Positions 1-46,789 of a DNA stretch of 64,000 nt are shown here, one piece after another. The stretch comes from Lophius americanus. Lineage: Eukaryota; Chordata; Actinopteri; Lophiiformes; Lophiidae. A program made the translations under genes and the position numbers. The stretch spans positions 22,341,001 to 22,405,000 of the forward strand of contig JBBDHG010000014.1 of assembly GCA_037951165.1 (NCBI GenBank), given 5' to 3'. Below the pieces are notes generated by a model. That model had not been told where the DNA came from. It saw only the letters and a program-made list of their open reading frames with translations, and did no database searches. The first letter of the stretch is position 1. Every line of letters begins with the position of its first letter.

Positions 1-1807
1 AGAGGTACCCTGCATCTATAAATTGAACTATTCAAACCTTCCATATCTGAGGTACTGAAGAACACAGCTGTAATAATATGTAGACCAGGATAGTGACGTC
101 TTGGTCCCTTTTCATCCAATGAAGAAACTAATCGGACATTTATTACATATTTATTAAAGAGAGTGTTGCTTTAGTTTAAAGCAGGCAGTCCCCCTGTCTT
201 TTCCATCTTTCAAACTTTTCAACTGAAATTGGAAGTAATGTATGTTTAAATATGATACATGCTATAAAGTTCTCCCCCAGTTGATTCATACGCATCACAT
301 CTGGATTAAATCGTACCAATGGTTGAGAAATAATGATCCAAAAACCTTTTGAGATAAGGCTCCCCGTAGTGATGAAAATATGCATCCGACCTTTCAAAAA
401 CTCAATCCAGTTCTCTCTCACACTTTGGTCCAGGTGGGTATATAATATGAAGTTATTTTATGAAACAGTTTTTCAGTTTTTGCGTTAACACCAAAGATTT
501 CCAGCGGCGGACGTAGACGATTCCATAACATCTACGACTTTCCGGGGATATAATAATCTCTAAAGTATATCTATCAGTCATACATGATGATGATGAAGGG
601 CTCTATTCATTCATCTGAAACCCACACCTGCTGATCTGACTTTGAAAAGAGTAATAGCACCTACTTAGTAACTTTCCTTGCCCACACTCACATTCAATAA
701 AATATTTATAAATACTTTATATGATGAATTATATAAAGTATATGAGTATAAATGTATATCAGGAAATTTATCACACGCCAAGTAATTTTTACCTATTAAA
801 ACATGGAAAAATAACTTAAACTTCACTTTAAGTCAAACTACAAGAGTTTAACTTTATATTCACATACAAGAACTAAATAATATGCGGGTCGGTCTCAGCG
901 GCAGTCTCAGTCAACACCTCACATTCACATTCATGGTCATTATCTCGCTCTGAAGTCAGCATCTACAAGCTTTTATAAAGTGATACAAATGACATCAATT
1001 TGAACTTATAAAGGCTACAGTTATCCATCAGCCACCAGGGAACAATGTCCCAGTGTCGATGCACAGGCACTCTGGACTGGGTCAAGGCCAGCAGGATCAG
1101 ATTAGGACATTCCTGACCAACATTGTTCCTGGCCACTGGAGATGGAGGATCTGCCTGTTGGAACTCTCACAGGGGAGGCTGTGAGGAAGGTCTGATTACA
1201 CGATGTGTCACAGGGGAAGCTACAGTTTGCTTTGTTAGTAGAAAATAGAATCTCTGTAATGCATCAGCTTCAGTGACCAAGTTGCTATGAGCTCTAATGG
1301 TAGAGCTACCGTTGCCTCTTTGAGAAAAGACTGGCTTCTTAGAAACAGAGGCCTTCCTGTCAGGTCTGAATTACTTTCAGGTCCATCGGTATGGGATCAA
1401 AGTGGCGTCGAGTTTCACCGTATCGAGACGCTCATTGTCAGTATGCTCAAATGCCCAAATGGATCGAGCTCGACCAGCTGATCATACGGTGCCCCATAAT
1501 CATGATAAGAGAAAAACACAGACACGGTATTATCCGAGTGCTGGAAAGATGATCATTATCTGGAAGTTTAAAATACTACAACCAACAGCGTGAACCTTTG
1601 TTTAGACCAATCTGACTGACCTCTGATTTTTGCCAATACAACTACACTGGTGGGTTCCACTCTATTTCAGACCTGTTTCCATCTCTGATGCCTGATAAAT
1701 GCTAAAAAGCTTTATTTATGGCTACATCTTGAGAAAAACAAAAATCATAATTAGCTTGGTTTTAACTTTGTTTGGCTTTAATGTGAAGGAGAGGGGTGTT
1801 GTCTCAC
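1..1807. other. mybpc3 intron 29, partial
   Basis: No exon for the rest of C9 or for C10 was found on the minus strand, so this is intron running off the window. It holds a forward copy of repeat family B at about 141-575 and otherwise AT-rich sequence. Confidence 0.6.
141..575 (+). repeat. Repeat family B, 3' portion
   Basis: Shares with the other copies the stretch from caatggttgagaaataatg through ctcaatccagttctctctc, then gcgttaacacc, and the end motif cgacttt-ccggggatataata. The same phrases recur near 3000, 11400, 15300, 17500 and 21000. Confidence 0.7.
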
Positions 1808-36088
<34,281 letters not shown>

Positions 36089-36180
36089 CCTGACTGATGT
36101 CCTCACCTCCACTGAGTGACTCAGTGTTCTCAGTCAGTATCCTGTCCTAGTCTATCTCAACACCCATGCTTTTAATAGTG
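36089..36180 (-). promoter_or_regulatory. mybpc3: Putative mybpc3 promoter and 5' UTR
   Basis: A TATA-like CTATTAAAAG lies at 36178-36169, about 80 bases before the start codon. The near-palindrome CACTGAGTGACTCAGTG at 36110-36126 contains the AP-1-type TGACTCA. A 5' UTR of about 50 bases is implied. No upstream ATG is present. Start site not demonstrable from sequence. Confidence 0.4.
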
Positions 36181-36307
36181 GCGCTCCCCCTCCTTTCACC
36201 AACCGGCCCACTTCTCCTGCCATTTTCTGAGGCCTAACACAATGTCCAAAAAAGAAAAAGAACAACCCCTTGTACTCCATATCAAAGCTCATCCCAACAC
36301 AGCAACA

Positions 36308-36346
36308 ACCCCCAACCCCCCCCACCCACCCACCCCACCCACCCCA
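36308..36346 (-). repeat. G-rich tract (on minus strand) upstream of mybpc3
   Basis: On the coding strand, runs of three to eight G alternate with single T or A over 39 bases, about 220-260 bases upstream of the ATG. It meets the G3+N1-7 pattern for a G-quadruplex several times over. Confidence 0.8.
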
Positions 36347-36349
36347 GAC

Positions 36350-38858
36350 TTCTCCCAGACCTTGGGCTATATTTCAGCCATTCTTTCCTGCAACACCTCG
36401 GCTGACTGATAGGCTTTGAGAGGGAGGGGAAAGGATGTAGGGTTAAATTTAGACCTTTAATCCAAAAAAAGTCCGATTGCTGTCCCCACATCGGTTCTGC
36501 ACTCCGTCACCGCGAATAAGTTGAATAATGAGAGGAAGTGTTGGAAGGAGGAATGAGAGAATGAAGAACTTTTGATCTCAGAGACGAGTTGTTTTTTCAC
36601 CAGAACCCAAGGTTTTAAAGGTTTTGTTGAGTTGATCTTTTTTTTGCAGCATATTGCTATAATTTATTTATTATTTCCCTGTATTTCAGTAAAAGTGTGA
36701 AGGTGCCAGTATCTCAAAACTCAGGATGAATGACAAAGATTGAAATATTGATACTTAGACAAGATAAACACTCAAAATTGTTTTATAGAACAGTTCAAGA
36801 GAGAAAAACAATATTTATTCAACAGTTATGAATATAAAACAGTAGGAAAATATTTTTTTAAACACACTCTATTAACAGGAAAAGGTGTTTTAATTCATGT
36901 TTTTATTGAAAGTCTACCATATCTGTGAAAAGAAGTTAATAAAAATATCCATACGTCTGGATTGGTCCCAGTCAATTTGTGATTGGATTTATCATGAATA
37001 CAAAGAGGAAGAAATCTTTTCCCTCTTAGGAGTTTAATATGGAAAACACACACTATATACCAGAAGACCTTGGCAAGTGGACTATTTAGTTCCAAGAAGT
37101 CGTTTTAGACCGGTACAATTATCAATTCTGTATTCACAGACACATTTGTTGCTTCTCAATCCCTTGAACCCTGTTCAAATAATAATTCCATTTTCTACAT
37201 ATAAGCGGTGATCAGCCATGGTTCCATCAGCAACCGGCATTAGTAGAAAGTTGATCTGTGGTTTCCTCTTCCCTTCATGTCCAGTTTTCCCAAGCCAGCA
37301 ATCCTCTTTCTTCAGTGGAAAAACGGAAATGTCCCAATGATCGGGAACATTTTCTTACATCATTTTGTATAATGCTGAGTATTTGTCTTTTTTGAAATAA
37401 TACCAGTCAACCCTAATATTAAAATCACTTGCCTAATAGAAGTTTTGTATGTGTGTGTCTGTGTTTGCTAATTTTATAAAGCAAGAGGTTTTTGCTATTT
37501 TTTTTTTGTGTCAATAAAACAACTAAATAAATAAATAAGAGGGCAAAAATTTGTATCGCAGTGTGCAGTGGGAGGAAGAATTAAAATAAATAATATAAAG
37601 TGTGTCCGGCTGTATCCTAATATGCAGATGCTATGCTTGTTTCTGTCAATTAAATATTGTGTGTTCTGACACTTTTCTATCAGAACCAGCAATAAGTTAT
37701 TTCAGCTATTTGTGATACAGCAACTCTTCTGGGGGATTAAAAAAACAGGATTGCTTTCTGTTCCATTGTGCATCAATGAGCCTTGGGTGTTAATGACGCT
37801 GTCACAAGGTCAACGTGTTGTGCTTCTTGTGTTCACCTTTGCAGGCACTAACACAGCAGAACGGGAAGATCCACCTATACCTGAAGTGACCTGGAGATGA
37901 TCTGACCCAGTCCTCTAACTATCAGAATATAGTCCTTGTCAAAGTTGGTCAGATCCTTATAGCTGCTCATTTATTTTTGATTAAAAAATATCAACTTCAA
38001 GGACACACACACACACAGCCTAATATGTTCCACCCGCTGACAGGTGCCATTGTAACGACATAATCCATTTTATTCAGACTTCACCTATCAGTGGTTATAA
38101 TGTTATGGCTGATACGTGTATTATCTACTTGATGTAATGTACTCTACTGTACTCAAGGCCATTTCTTTTCTTCCTGTCTATTAGTCACGGGTATCAAGTA
38201 CAACTTCACCATTGAGGGGAGCTGTTGCATCTTGGGACAATGAGTGATTTTTTTTATTTTATATTTAGACCCCGCATTTTCCATTTTATATTAAATAATG
38301 TTTGTACAGTGTAATTTATTAATAAATAATTGTATTAATTATTTTTCAATTCAAGGAATGTTGCATCAATATATTTAATCAACCAAAGTCAATCCGTTAA
38401 AGGGGTTTTGAATAGAAAATAAATAGAGTTGACTGAGTTTGTGGACAATGTGTTCAGATATGTTTGCACACACTCCCCGACAAGAAGTCCTGCATTAACA
38501 CTTAAGCACTTAAGCCCTAATATGTAAATATTTATCAGCAAAATGTACTTAAATGATCCAAAGTAAGAGTGGGATTGTTTGAAACAATATTACACTTGCA
38601 TTAATGTGTAGGACTGTGTTGCATTCACTGCTGTAGAAAACTTTAACTTCTTTATATGCTTGCTGGATAATTTAAACTATATGACCATAATAGGCAGTAG
38701 TGCTGTTATAACTATGTCCTAAGACAATCATTCCGTTTTCAGCCTGTTTTTTTTTTTTTTTACCTTTTTGACATTTTCCTGATAACCTAAGATAAATCTA
38801 AGTTTTATTGCGTTTACAGAGTTTATTCACAGCAGATGAAAAAAAAACACTTAAAAGC
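36350..38858. other. Intergenic, mybpc3 side
   Basis: AT-rich with no coding signal. A repeat related to family D lies at about 37900-38115, including (CA)n and gttataatgttatggctgat, a phrase common in fish repeats. Confidence 0.5.
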
Positions 38859-39320
38859 CCAGCGTGTAAAGTTTGGTCAGCTCTTTCCTTTTCCTTCTGA
38901 CGGAGGAAACGTGGCCGGGGAACGAACGCTTGTCCTGGGGGAAGTTTGTACAGTTCACTCGCTGAAATCAACTCGCCGGGACACGGAACGCTCTCCGGGA
39001 TAAAAAGAAAACTCTCAGCCCAATGATCCTGGGAAGTGGTTCGGTCCGGAATGGGACATTCCGAAGCTCACAGCCGATGGATCCAGCCTCCCTCCCGGTG
39101 TGGTTTCTGGGCAGGAGGCTGGCGGCGCCGCGGATTCAAAAGAGCAACAACTTAAAACACTAAATCTTTCTTCAGATGTCCACGGAGATTAAAAACAAAC
39201 ATTAAAAAAACATATTTATTACTTTCAACTAAAAGGGCATCAAAAAAAATAGTTATGAATATGATATTTAATTTATTCAAAGAGATTCCCCTTAAATCCC
39301 CCCTGATTTTTACACACTGG
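38859..39320. mobile_element. CpG-rich inverted-repeat element between mybpc3 and spi1
   Basis: Terminal repeats CCAGCGTGTAAA at 38859-38870 and tttacacactgg at 39309-39320 match at 11 of 12 bases. The centre (38900-39140) is GC- and CpG-rich, unlike its surroundings (for example cgccgggacacggaacgct, ggcggcgccgcgg). No open frame. It resembles a fish element with CCAGTGTGTAAA ends. Confidence 0.6.
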
Positions 39321-42103
39321 ACCTTCAATCCTTCAGTTCATCAATAATCTTCAAATTATTGAAGATACCTGGTTTTCACTGGACAGGAAGGGTAAGAGAA
39401 AGTGGAATCTGAAAGTAACAAGTGAAAAGTACTGGAGGTAGTAGATTAGAATCGTTGTAGGAAATGAAAATGATCTAGGGCAGTTCATCATTTATATTTG
39501 AGTAAATGTACTCAGTTACTTTCCACCCCTGCTGACAGATTATTCAGCTAGAAGCGAAGCCTGTGAGTGAAAAGCATTCCATAAACTTCTCTGTGGGTTT
39601 CTGAAAAGTCACACAGCTGGTTATGAACTGCTTGAATCAACAGGTTGTTGTTTTTTTACTCTTTGCTCTTTGTTTTTGACAATCAAAATCTCATCATCCA
39701 TAGGAAACGACACAACACGACACAAAAAAATCATTCTGAAATACTTCCTCGTCACATGAGGGAAAGAGCAGTATCAGGTTTACACCAATGTATTAAACAA
39801 TATTTTATTTTAAAAGTGTTCTGTTGGTTCCAGCGTCTGAGCAGAGATAGATGACACACGTATGTAAGAAGGAGGTGACAGACGATGACGTCACTCCCCA
39901 GCCCTGATTTAAACCCTGACTTCTTCATTTTCAACATTAACCTTTAGAACTTTTAAATGATTGGTGAAAAATAAAATGATTTTCTTCCTTTAAATTAGAT
40001 TCATTGTTTTTGTTCCTCTTGTTTATTTCTTCTTTCTTTTAAGTTACTTAATGATTTATATTCTCATTTATATTTTGTATTCCAGGCTGAAAAAACATTA
40101 ACAGTCTTATTTAATTTGTGTCAGTGGCAAAAACGAATCCAACCAAACATGCAATGGGCTGTTAGACGAGGTTTACCAGTTCTTGCGTTTCTTCTTCTTT
40201 GCATTTTCAGTTTTTAATGAGGAAACTAGTAATTATGGAACACATGCATTTATTAAAAAAATCATTTATTTTACAAGCAATTCTTAATTAGAACATGCAG
40301 AACTTCATGATCTTTTTCACGAACATTTTTGTTTTACAGACTTGTTTGTTAAAGAGTGGGTTTACACACCGTTTCAAAGATAGATCTGATCCGGAGAGTC
40401 AAATACAGCAGGACCAGCAGTGTGTGCAGTTTGAAAATGTATAATCTCTAAGAACAAATCGTGAAAACATGCCATCAGACATTAACGCGGTTCTCAGCGA
40501 CCTACGCTGTGAGGCGCAACACAGCCTTCGCTCTTCATCTTATTACTATTTGACAAATGGACAAATTTTAATCATTAAAGGAGAAATCTGACATTTTGGG
40601 GAATTCTGTAATAATATTTTTATCACTTACATTACACAAATGATGCTATGATGCTATGCTAATATGTGTAAAGCTGAAGATACACGTGTTTTCTATTGTT
40701 CTGGTAAAACCACAGTGAGGGCATGACTTCAGGAAGTCACTCCTCATTCAGGAAAACATAATTAGCCCCTGCAAGCAGTCCTAATGCTAAGCTAGCATAA
40801 CCCCCTGCTGCTGATCATCTCATATTTATCATACATAGAATATTTTAAATGTAATATCATTGTTCTCATCTCAATGGAACCAATATTTATATTTATCATA
40901 ATGCAATTTGATTCATCTCAAAATCAAATAAAAAAAAAAAAACGTATATGAATGAAATCTATGGTTGACACGGATCAAAGAAAGTTTGGTTACATTTGAA
41001 AACCCTCATGTTAACAAGTTTACAGAGCACTATCATTATATTCTGGTTATTCCATATATTTCAATGAATGTCACTCGCACACGTAACACTGGCTGAAAGG
41101 TGTCTTATGCTAACGCATGTGAGGTTCTGCTGAGGTCCGCCGGTTTCAGTGGATTTTGACAAACACATCCAGTTTCTGGTTTAATTGTTACTCTGAGCTG
41201 AATCCAACACCTCAGAAAAAAAAAAAAAATCATGCAGCGATATCAGATTTTGATTGCTTTTAATTAATTTCAGGATGATTTAGTTTCTGGTATTGTTGAA
41301 TTGTACTGCATTCTGCAAATATAAAGTAAATAGCTACTTTGGTAGAAGAAAGTAATGCAAGTAAAATAAATCGGAATGGACGAGATCAGAGGTTCTCAAA
41401 CCATTTTGATTTATTTTTTTTTCCTGCCAAACACTCACTGATTCTGCACTAACAGTTAAACAGCATAAGAACTGAGTGACTCAATTTTTTTCTAGTTTTT
41501 TTTTAAACTGTATCTTTGTTTCGGGTGTCGTAATGTTACATTTCAACCACATTTTTTACACTGTTTTTACATTTAATTCAAAATGCCAAATTCCTCGTCA
41601 CAGTGGATTGACTGCTTTTGATGCTTGCATTTTTCAGCAGATAATAATTGCATTTAAAATAGGATAACTGAATATTGAAGCCATGCATAACTGGTATTTT
41701 TTCAAAGTAACATTTTAGAAAGAGACTTAAGAGACTCAAGCCAGGCAGTATCCCAAAGTTCCCCTGACCTTACGTCAAAGCAGCCTGCTGCATGTTATAG
41801 GAAGCAAGTTTGGCCGGTCAGAATGGACAAAATCCACTAAAACAAGACAGATTCAAGCTGCAGAATGTCCTCTCTGAATGCGATGAATCCCTCTCGTGCT
41901 GTGCTCTACACAACGACGGCTCAGGGATTTCATTTCCTACTTTCATTCTGCAATCTAGTATCTTCTGATCCCACTGCACAGCAGTAACTAGGTTATTCAC
42001 AAAACACTATTTATCAGAAAAGCAGGATTGATTAAACATCTAACACCACAAACTGCACCTCTGCTGTCAACACAGGTCAAATGTCATCTTATATCCCTTC
42101 TGT
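39321..42103. other. Intergenic, spi1 side, including the probable spi1 3' UTR
   Basis: No coding signal. 40575-40860 resembles a decayed inverted-repeat element (aaaggagaaatctgacattt and ctaatgctaagctagcataa). An AATAAA on the minus strand near 41406 could be the spi1 polyadenylation signal, but this is a guess. Confidence 0.45.
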
Positions 42104-42417
42104 CTACATGTATGGTTTTCTTTCCATATGGGTCTTCCCCAGAACCTCATCGCTGAACTGGTATGTCAGCTTCTTCTTTATTTTTTTAACCTCTCCTGTT
42201 TTGCCGTAGTTGCGCAATGCACGCGCCATTTTCTGATAGGTCATTTTTTTGCGGTTTCCTTTCTGGATTCCCCAGCGATGCGCAAGAGCCTCCTTGTGCT
42301 TGGAAGAAAACTGGAATGTACCTTTGTCTCTGTCCATCCACCAAACACTGTCCTTCATGTCACCGTTTCTTAAAAGGTCCAACAGGAATTGGTACAAACG
42401 GATCTTCTTTTTGTTGC
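42104..42417 (-). CDS. spi1: spi1 exon 5, ETS DNA-binding domain and stop
   Basis: 314 bases, residues 160-263 and TAA/TGA-type stop at 42104-42106. Reads KKKIRLYQFLLDLLRNGDMK, then HRWGIQKGNRKKMTYQKMAR and ALRNYGKTGEVKK. Nearly identical to mammalian PU.1 until YQFS; the last 15 residues are lineage-specific. Acceptor aaacag. Confidence 0.98.
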
Positions 42418-45400
42418 CTGTTTGGGAAATAAATCAGAGAAACACACCATGTTTGGTTTTACACTTGATATTCTACCGCATTCAAACCAGGATGCAGTCG
42501 GTGACAGACAATTAGTGATAACCTAGCACGAAGTACTTCTCAGGGACACCACAATGACACTGACTGACTCAAATTCTAAGAAAAACTGGTAACCATAAGT
42601 CATATTTTCCGTGTTTTTCACTGGTTATGACATATTAACTTTTTTAAGTAGTAATACTCAAATAAAACCCAATATGGTTCAAACATCCTCACAGCATTTT
42701 TGTACTGCTGCTAAAACAGATCTGCATCCATCAAGCCATGCATTCTCTGTATCCTCTCATTAATGCCCCACAATCACAAATAAGGTCCATTTAGGGTCAC
42801 CAGATCACCTCAGAGAGGAAGCAGGAAAACCCGATGGAAAGCCACGCAGACAGAGAGATAGCAGGCAAACTCTTCACAGCCAGGCCCCTGATCCAGATTA
42901 AAAACTTGGTACAGTCTCGCCATGAGGTGACGATGTTATCCACAGTGACTCCATGCCACCTTCTTGCACCCACACTACTTAAAAAAGAAAAAATATATAT
43001 AAAAGCCATGTGGACACTTCATGGTGAGGTAGACCCTGGCTGCGGATAATTACTCTCCTTTTAATATGCTCAAATAATGCGTATCTTAAATTGTCAGCAG
43101 AGCACAAAGCTGGCCTATTATCCAAAGCAGCCTTAGAACTTAGACGGTGACCGGAGACCAATAATGGCATCGCCACTCACACACAATACCATTTAGCAGA
43201 TCATATCCTACCAAAGCAACTGCAAATGTCTCGCACCTCAAGACTCAAAGCAATCGCAGCGACCTTGCCGGCTGGATATACCATGACCTGGATGACAGAG
43301 AGTCTTCACATGGCCAACATAGTTGCTGCGTCTTAAAGTGTCCGCGTTAACTGCTCAGCAGGGAACGACAGGATTCTAACTCCTCACCAAGATCTCCCGG
43401 TGTTACATAGGGGACTCGATCTCGACAGTCCTCGTCAGAGACCTCCAGCGGGGGACTTGGTCCTCCATGCTCCTCATCGTCGGAGCTGCGCTGGGACATG
43501 TGTGTTGGAAACACAGACCGAGGGAAGAAGGCAACCTATACAGACAAGACTTTAAGTTAATACTGTACATTATATATGCTTGTTTTTTTAATGTTTCAGA
43601 TCCTGTAAGCACACAAAGTCCTGATCAAACACAAATATTCACTCACGGAATTTTGTCACAGGACCATAAGAGATAAATCTATGATGTCCTCTTTGATATG
43701 AAACCAAAGAGTGAAGAAGAGCAAGGATATATCCTCGAAAAGACCCCAATCCACTGTGATGTGCAAGCAGTCCCCTTGATTGATCTCCTTAAATTAAATG
43801 TGAAGTAATGTCCCAAGAACAGTGTTTCTCATAAAACAAAAAAAAGAAGCTCCCCCTAGTGAGTCAAATATGGACTAATAGCATATAGTCTGATACAAGA
43901 AAGACATTTGAACTTAAATTAGACCAACGGTTGGGAAGTTATGTTTGAAAAACAGTATTTTTCATTAGGAAAAAAAAGAGCTCCCCCTGGTGAGTAAAAT
44001 ATGAATTCTCTTTTGAATTATCTTCTTAACCACCATATAAATTCCCCCTGGAAAGATTTCTAAAGTTTATATCTACTTAGTAGTGACACTCTTCTAGATT
44101 TAAGACAATTATGATTTTTGATATAATATAAGAATAATATAGAATAACATTTATGCATTTTTCAATGACATTTCTCTTTAAGTTAGCTGGAAATACTCAA
44201 TTTCTTTTGAGATATTTTCAAGATTATTTGACCAAACGAGATGTTCAACTGCCAAAAAAACAAGTCCCTATATCTCAGTGAAATGTTCAGGGATTGTGTC
44301 TTAAATCAAAAGCGATAAGATGTTTTGACTAGAAATTAAACCAAATACTCATGGAAAGATTTGTACAGAAAAGCACTGCGGCGAAGATTATTCCAGAATA
44401 ACTTTTGGGGGATATGACTATGCGTTAAGAAGCCTGTGGTGAACGAGGAGGATACTAAGGAATGTGAAGACATTGTGTCATTCTTGGACACACAACCAAG
44501 TGTGCAGGTCATTCGGCCTCTCGGTGACATTTTCCATGAGCTTTGTAAATATATACATTTACCATCTTATGACCAAAAACACTGGGAGCCTGCTCCATTG
44601 ATAGATTAGTCCTAAGCTATTGTAGTATCACAGTACTAATAATACAAAGCCCCCTACTAATAATACAGCCTATAAAAGCATCAGCTGCAAACTCTAAGGT
44701 TACATTACATTTGTGAAGAATAAAAAAATAGACCTTTTGATTAAGCACATGTTTAAAACGTTTTCTGCATTTTCCCTTGAATCATGTTTATATGAGGAGG
44801 ACATTTGGTGTGTGCAGGTACGTCCACAGGTATGTACATCACATTTGTTGGGTGAACGGGGGACTCACTTGTTGCTGTAACACATGTGAATGGGCTCCAA
44901 GATTTGGATCAAGCAGGTTCTCTGGATCGTAGCGTAAGGCCTCGTGTCTTATGAGGCCGGGCGGGTGGAGAGCCTGCACACTCTGCAGCTCCGTGAAGTT
45001 GGTCTCTTGGAGGTTTTCAAACTCCACAGGGTGAACGTGAGGGTGAGGGTGGTAGTCCCAATGATCTAAATAGAGAAGGTGAGAAACTGCTTTATAGTCT
45101 TCAGAGTGCCTCATGGTCTCTAAAGAGAAAAAAAAGCCCCACTAAGTTTACCTGCAACACACCGTTTGACACAAAAATCATGAAAATGTCCTTAACTTAG
45201 TTTGATTGAGCAGAAATACATCAGCTTGAGATGACTCATTTGTCTGAAACTACAAACAGGACTCGACGGGTGGCTGCTTACTCATAGTGCCGGCGTGAGC
45301 TCAAATGTGGTGAAAAAGGAAAAATTTCAGAGAATTCAACAGAAAGATCCTTTTTTTCTAAATTGGCCGAAGGCTTACAAGAATATTTAAAAAATTAGTC

Positions 45401-46723
45401 CAGGGTTGTTGTTTTTTTACATATTTTAGGTACAATCATGGAATTATAAGAAAATCTAATAGATTCTCCATGAAAAAATAATGAAAAATGTAGTTTTTAG
45501 TTATTATAATTCAGCCAATATAATATAGCATTTTCACTGAGCTTGCAGACATAAGACAGTTTTATCACAAGACCGACTGAAGCTCTCTCCGTGGATTGTA
45601 GATCAGCTAAAGATACTTTTTCCTTATGTTTTAGACTATTTTGGTGCAGTATTCAAAACAGTTGATTACAAGAGAAAGTAAAGCACCTCTCATGTATCAA
45701 CAAAACCCCATGGGGCGAAAGTTATTCTATGTCTATAGTTGTAGCACCCGAAAGACATGGCATCTGTTTCCTGTGTTCCATTTACTGGTGCGGTCCAGCT
45801 GCACACGCTGGAGGCTTTTTATATAGCATAAAACACACCAGAAAATTCACCGCATCCAGTTATTGTCATTAAATTTCAGACTAGATGACAAAATTGACAG
45901 TCTTTTATTGAAAATTGGAGAAAAACAAGATTCACGTCGATGAATCTTCTAGGTTTTTAAAAAAAATACCTTTTAAAATGTGTGTCCTAAATTACTTAAA
46001 TTATTGGATGTATTTAATGTCTTTAATTTAAATAGGGCCACTGTTGATTTAAATCCAAGGTTTGACAATAACAACCATTCGTTTCCACGTAGAACTCACC
46101 TGTCTGGATGTCTGCATCGAGGACGTAAGGATTATAATATTCTGAAAGTTGCTGTCTGTAAATCTCAGGATCGTATATTTCTTCTGAATGCTGGAAGAGC
46201 AAATTAAAAACAGTCACAGCCAAGCAATACTATGAGAAAAAAAATGTTTTAAAGAAAAGAGAATATGCCAAAAAATACATGATCTCATTACAAATGTAAT
46301 TCCTAAGGAGAAATAATATCACTCATTGTCATATTAACATTTTCCATTGACATGTTCAAGTGTGTAATTCAGATGATATATTAGTAATATTTGCCATATG
46401 ATAATGACTCTTTTTTTTTTTTCCACTGCTGTTCTGAAACTGTCAAGAATCGTTGGGTTTCATTTTCATACTTCCTGCAGTATATAAGACTTTGGATTTG
46501 AGTTGCCTGTTCAAACTGAAGTTGAACTGACGTTAAGTCATCCCGTTTCAAATAACAGGTGTGGTTCATCCTCGAGACTGTTCAATGTCATTCCGTTTAA
46601 ATCAAACTAATCAAAAAAAAGCTACTCAACCTTCCTAAGTGTCCTGAGAAGTGAGATAATGAGAAAATAAATGATACTTACAGGTGGGATGAGATAGCTC
46701 TCCATTCTGTATGGATGCAACAT
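42104..46723 (-). CDS. spi1: Transcription factor PU.1, five coding exons, complete
   Basis: ETS-family transcription factor that drives myeloid and B-lineage differentiation; acts in the nucleus on GAGGAA (PU-box) sites. Exons 46682-46723, 46100-46190, 44869-45065, 43388-43535 and 42104-42417 join with GT-AG junctions into 263 residues (human 270). It starts MLHPYRMESYLIPP (human MLQACKMEGFPLVPP). An acidic/Gln transactivation region (FTELQSVQ block) is followed by a PEST-like segment (DDEEHGG, SPPLEVSDED). The ETS domain spans about 165-248, with recognition helix MTYQKMARALRNY including Arg 225 and Arg 228. The C-terminus after YQFS differs from mammals. Five coding exons match the mammalian gene. 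Teleosts usually have spi1a and spi1b; adjacency to mybpc3 suggests spi1b, but that is not settled here. Confidence 0.97.
42418..43387. other. spi1 intron 4
   Basis: No coding exon on either strand could be supported. Ordinary single-copy-looking sequence. Confidence 0.5.
43388..43535 (-). CDS. spi1: spi1 exon 4, PEST region
   Basis: 148 bases, residues 111-159. Contains MSQRSSDDEEHGGPSPPLEV, then SDEDCRD. The mammalian counterpart is the PEST region phosphorylated by CK2 and bound by IRF4. Acceptor gtatag, donor CTTG/GTGAGG. Confidence 0.94.
43690..44010 (+). repeat. Repeat family B, forward copy in spi1 intron 3
   Basis: Begins gatatatcctcgaaaagacc, then ccttgattgatctccttaaa, gctccccctagtgagtcaaa and gaccaacggttgggaagtta. 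Same family as the copies in mybpc3. Confidence 0.7.
44869..45065 (-). CDS. spi1: spi1 exon 3, transactivation region
   Basis: 197 bases, residues 45-110. Reads DHWDYHPHPHVHPVEFENLQ and ETNFTELQSVQ, then a Leu/Gln/His-rich part ending VLQQQ. Acceptor tatttag, donor CAACAA/GTGAGT. Confidence 0.95.
45066..46099. other. spi1 intron 2
   Basis: AT-rich; no coding or repeat signal recognised. Confidence 0.5.
46100..46190 (-). CDS. spi1: spi1 exon 2
   Basis: 91 bases, residues 15-44. Reads HSEEIYDPEIYRQQLSEYYN, ending DADIQT. Human equivalent includes DLYQRQTHEYYPYL. Acceptor ttccag, donor ACAG/GTGAGT. Confidence 0.94.
46682..46723 (-). CDS. spi1: spi1 exon 1
   Basis: Encodes MLHPYRMESYLIPP, residues 1-14, phase 0. 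Donor CACCT/GTAAGT. The next Met in frame (MESYL) matches the internal Met of the mammalian protein, so initiation there is also possible. Confidence 0.93.
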
Positions 46724-46789
46724 GGAGATGTCTTCTCCAGTAGATCGACTCTCTGATGCTTTTTCTGGCAAAGCACTTTCAAAACTTTT

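Noticed and set aside
1..1807. Search for the remaining C9 and C10 exons of mybpc3
   Set aside because: No sequence resembling EWFTV or the C10 Ig motif is present on the minus strand; these exons lie outside the window.
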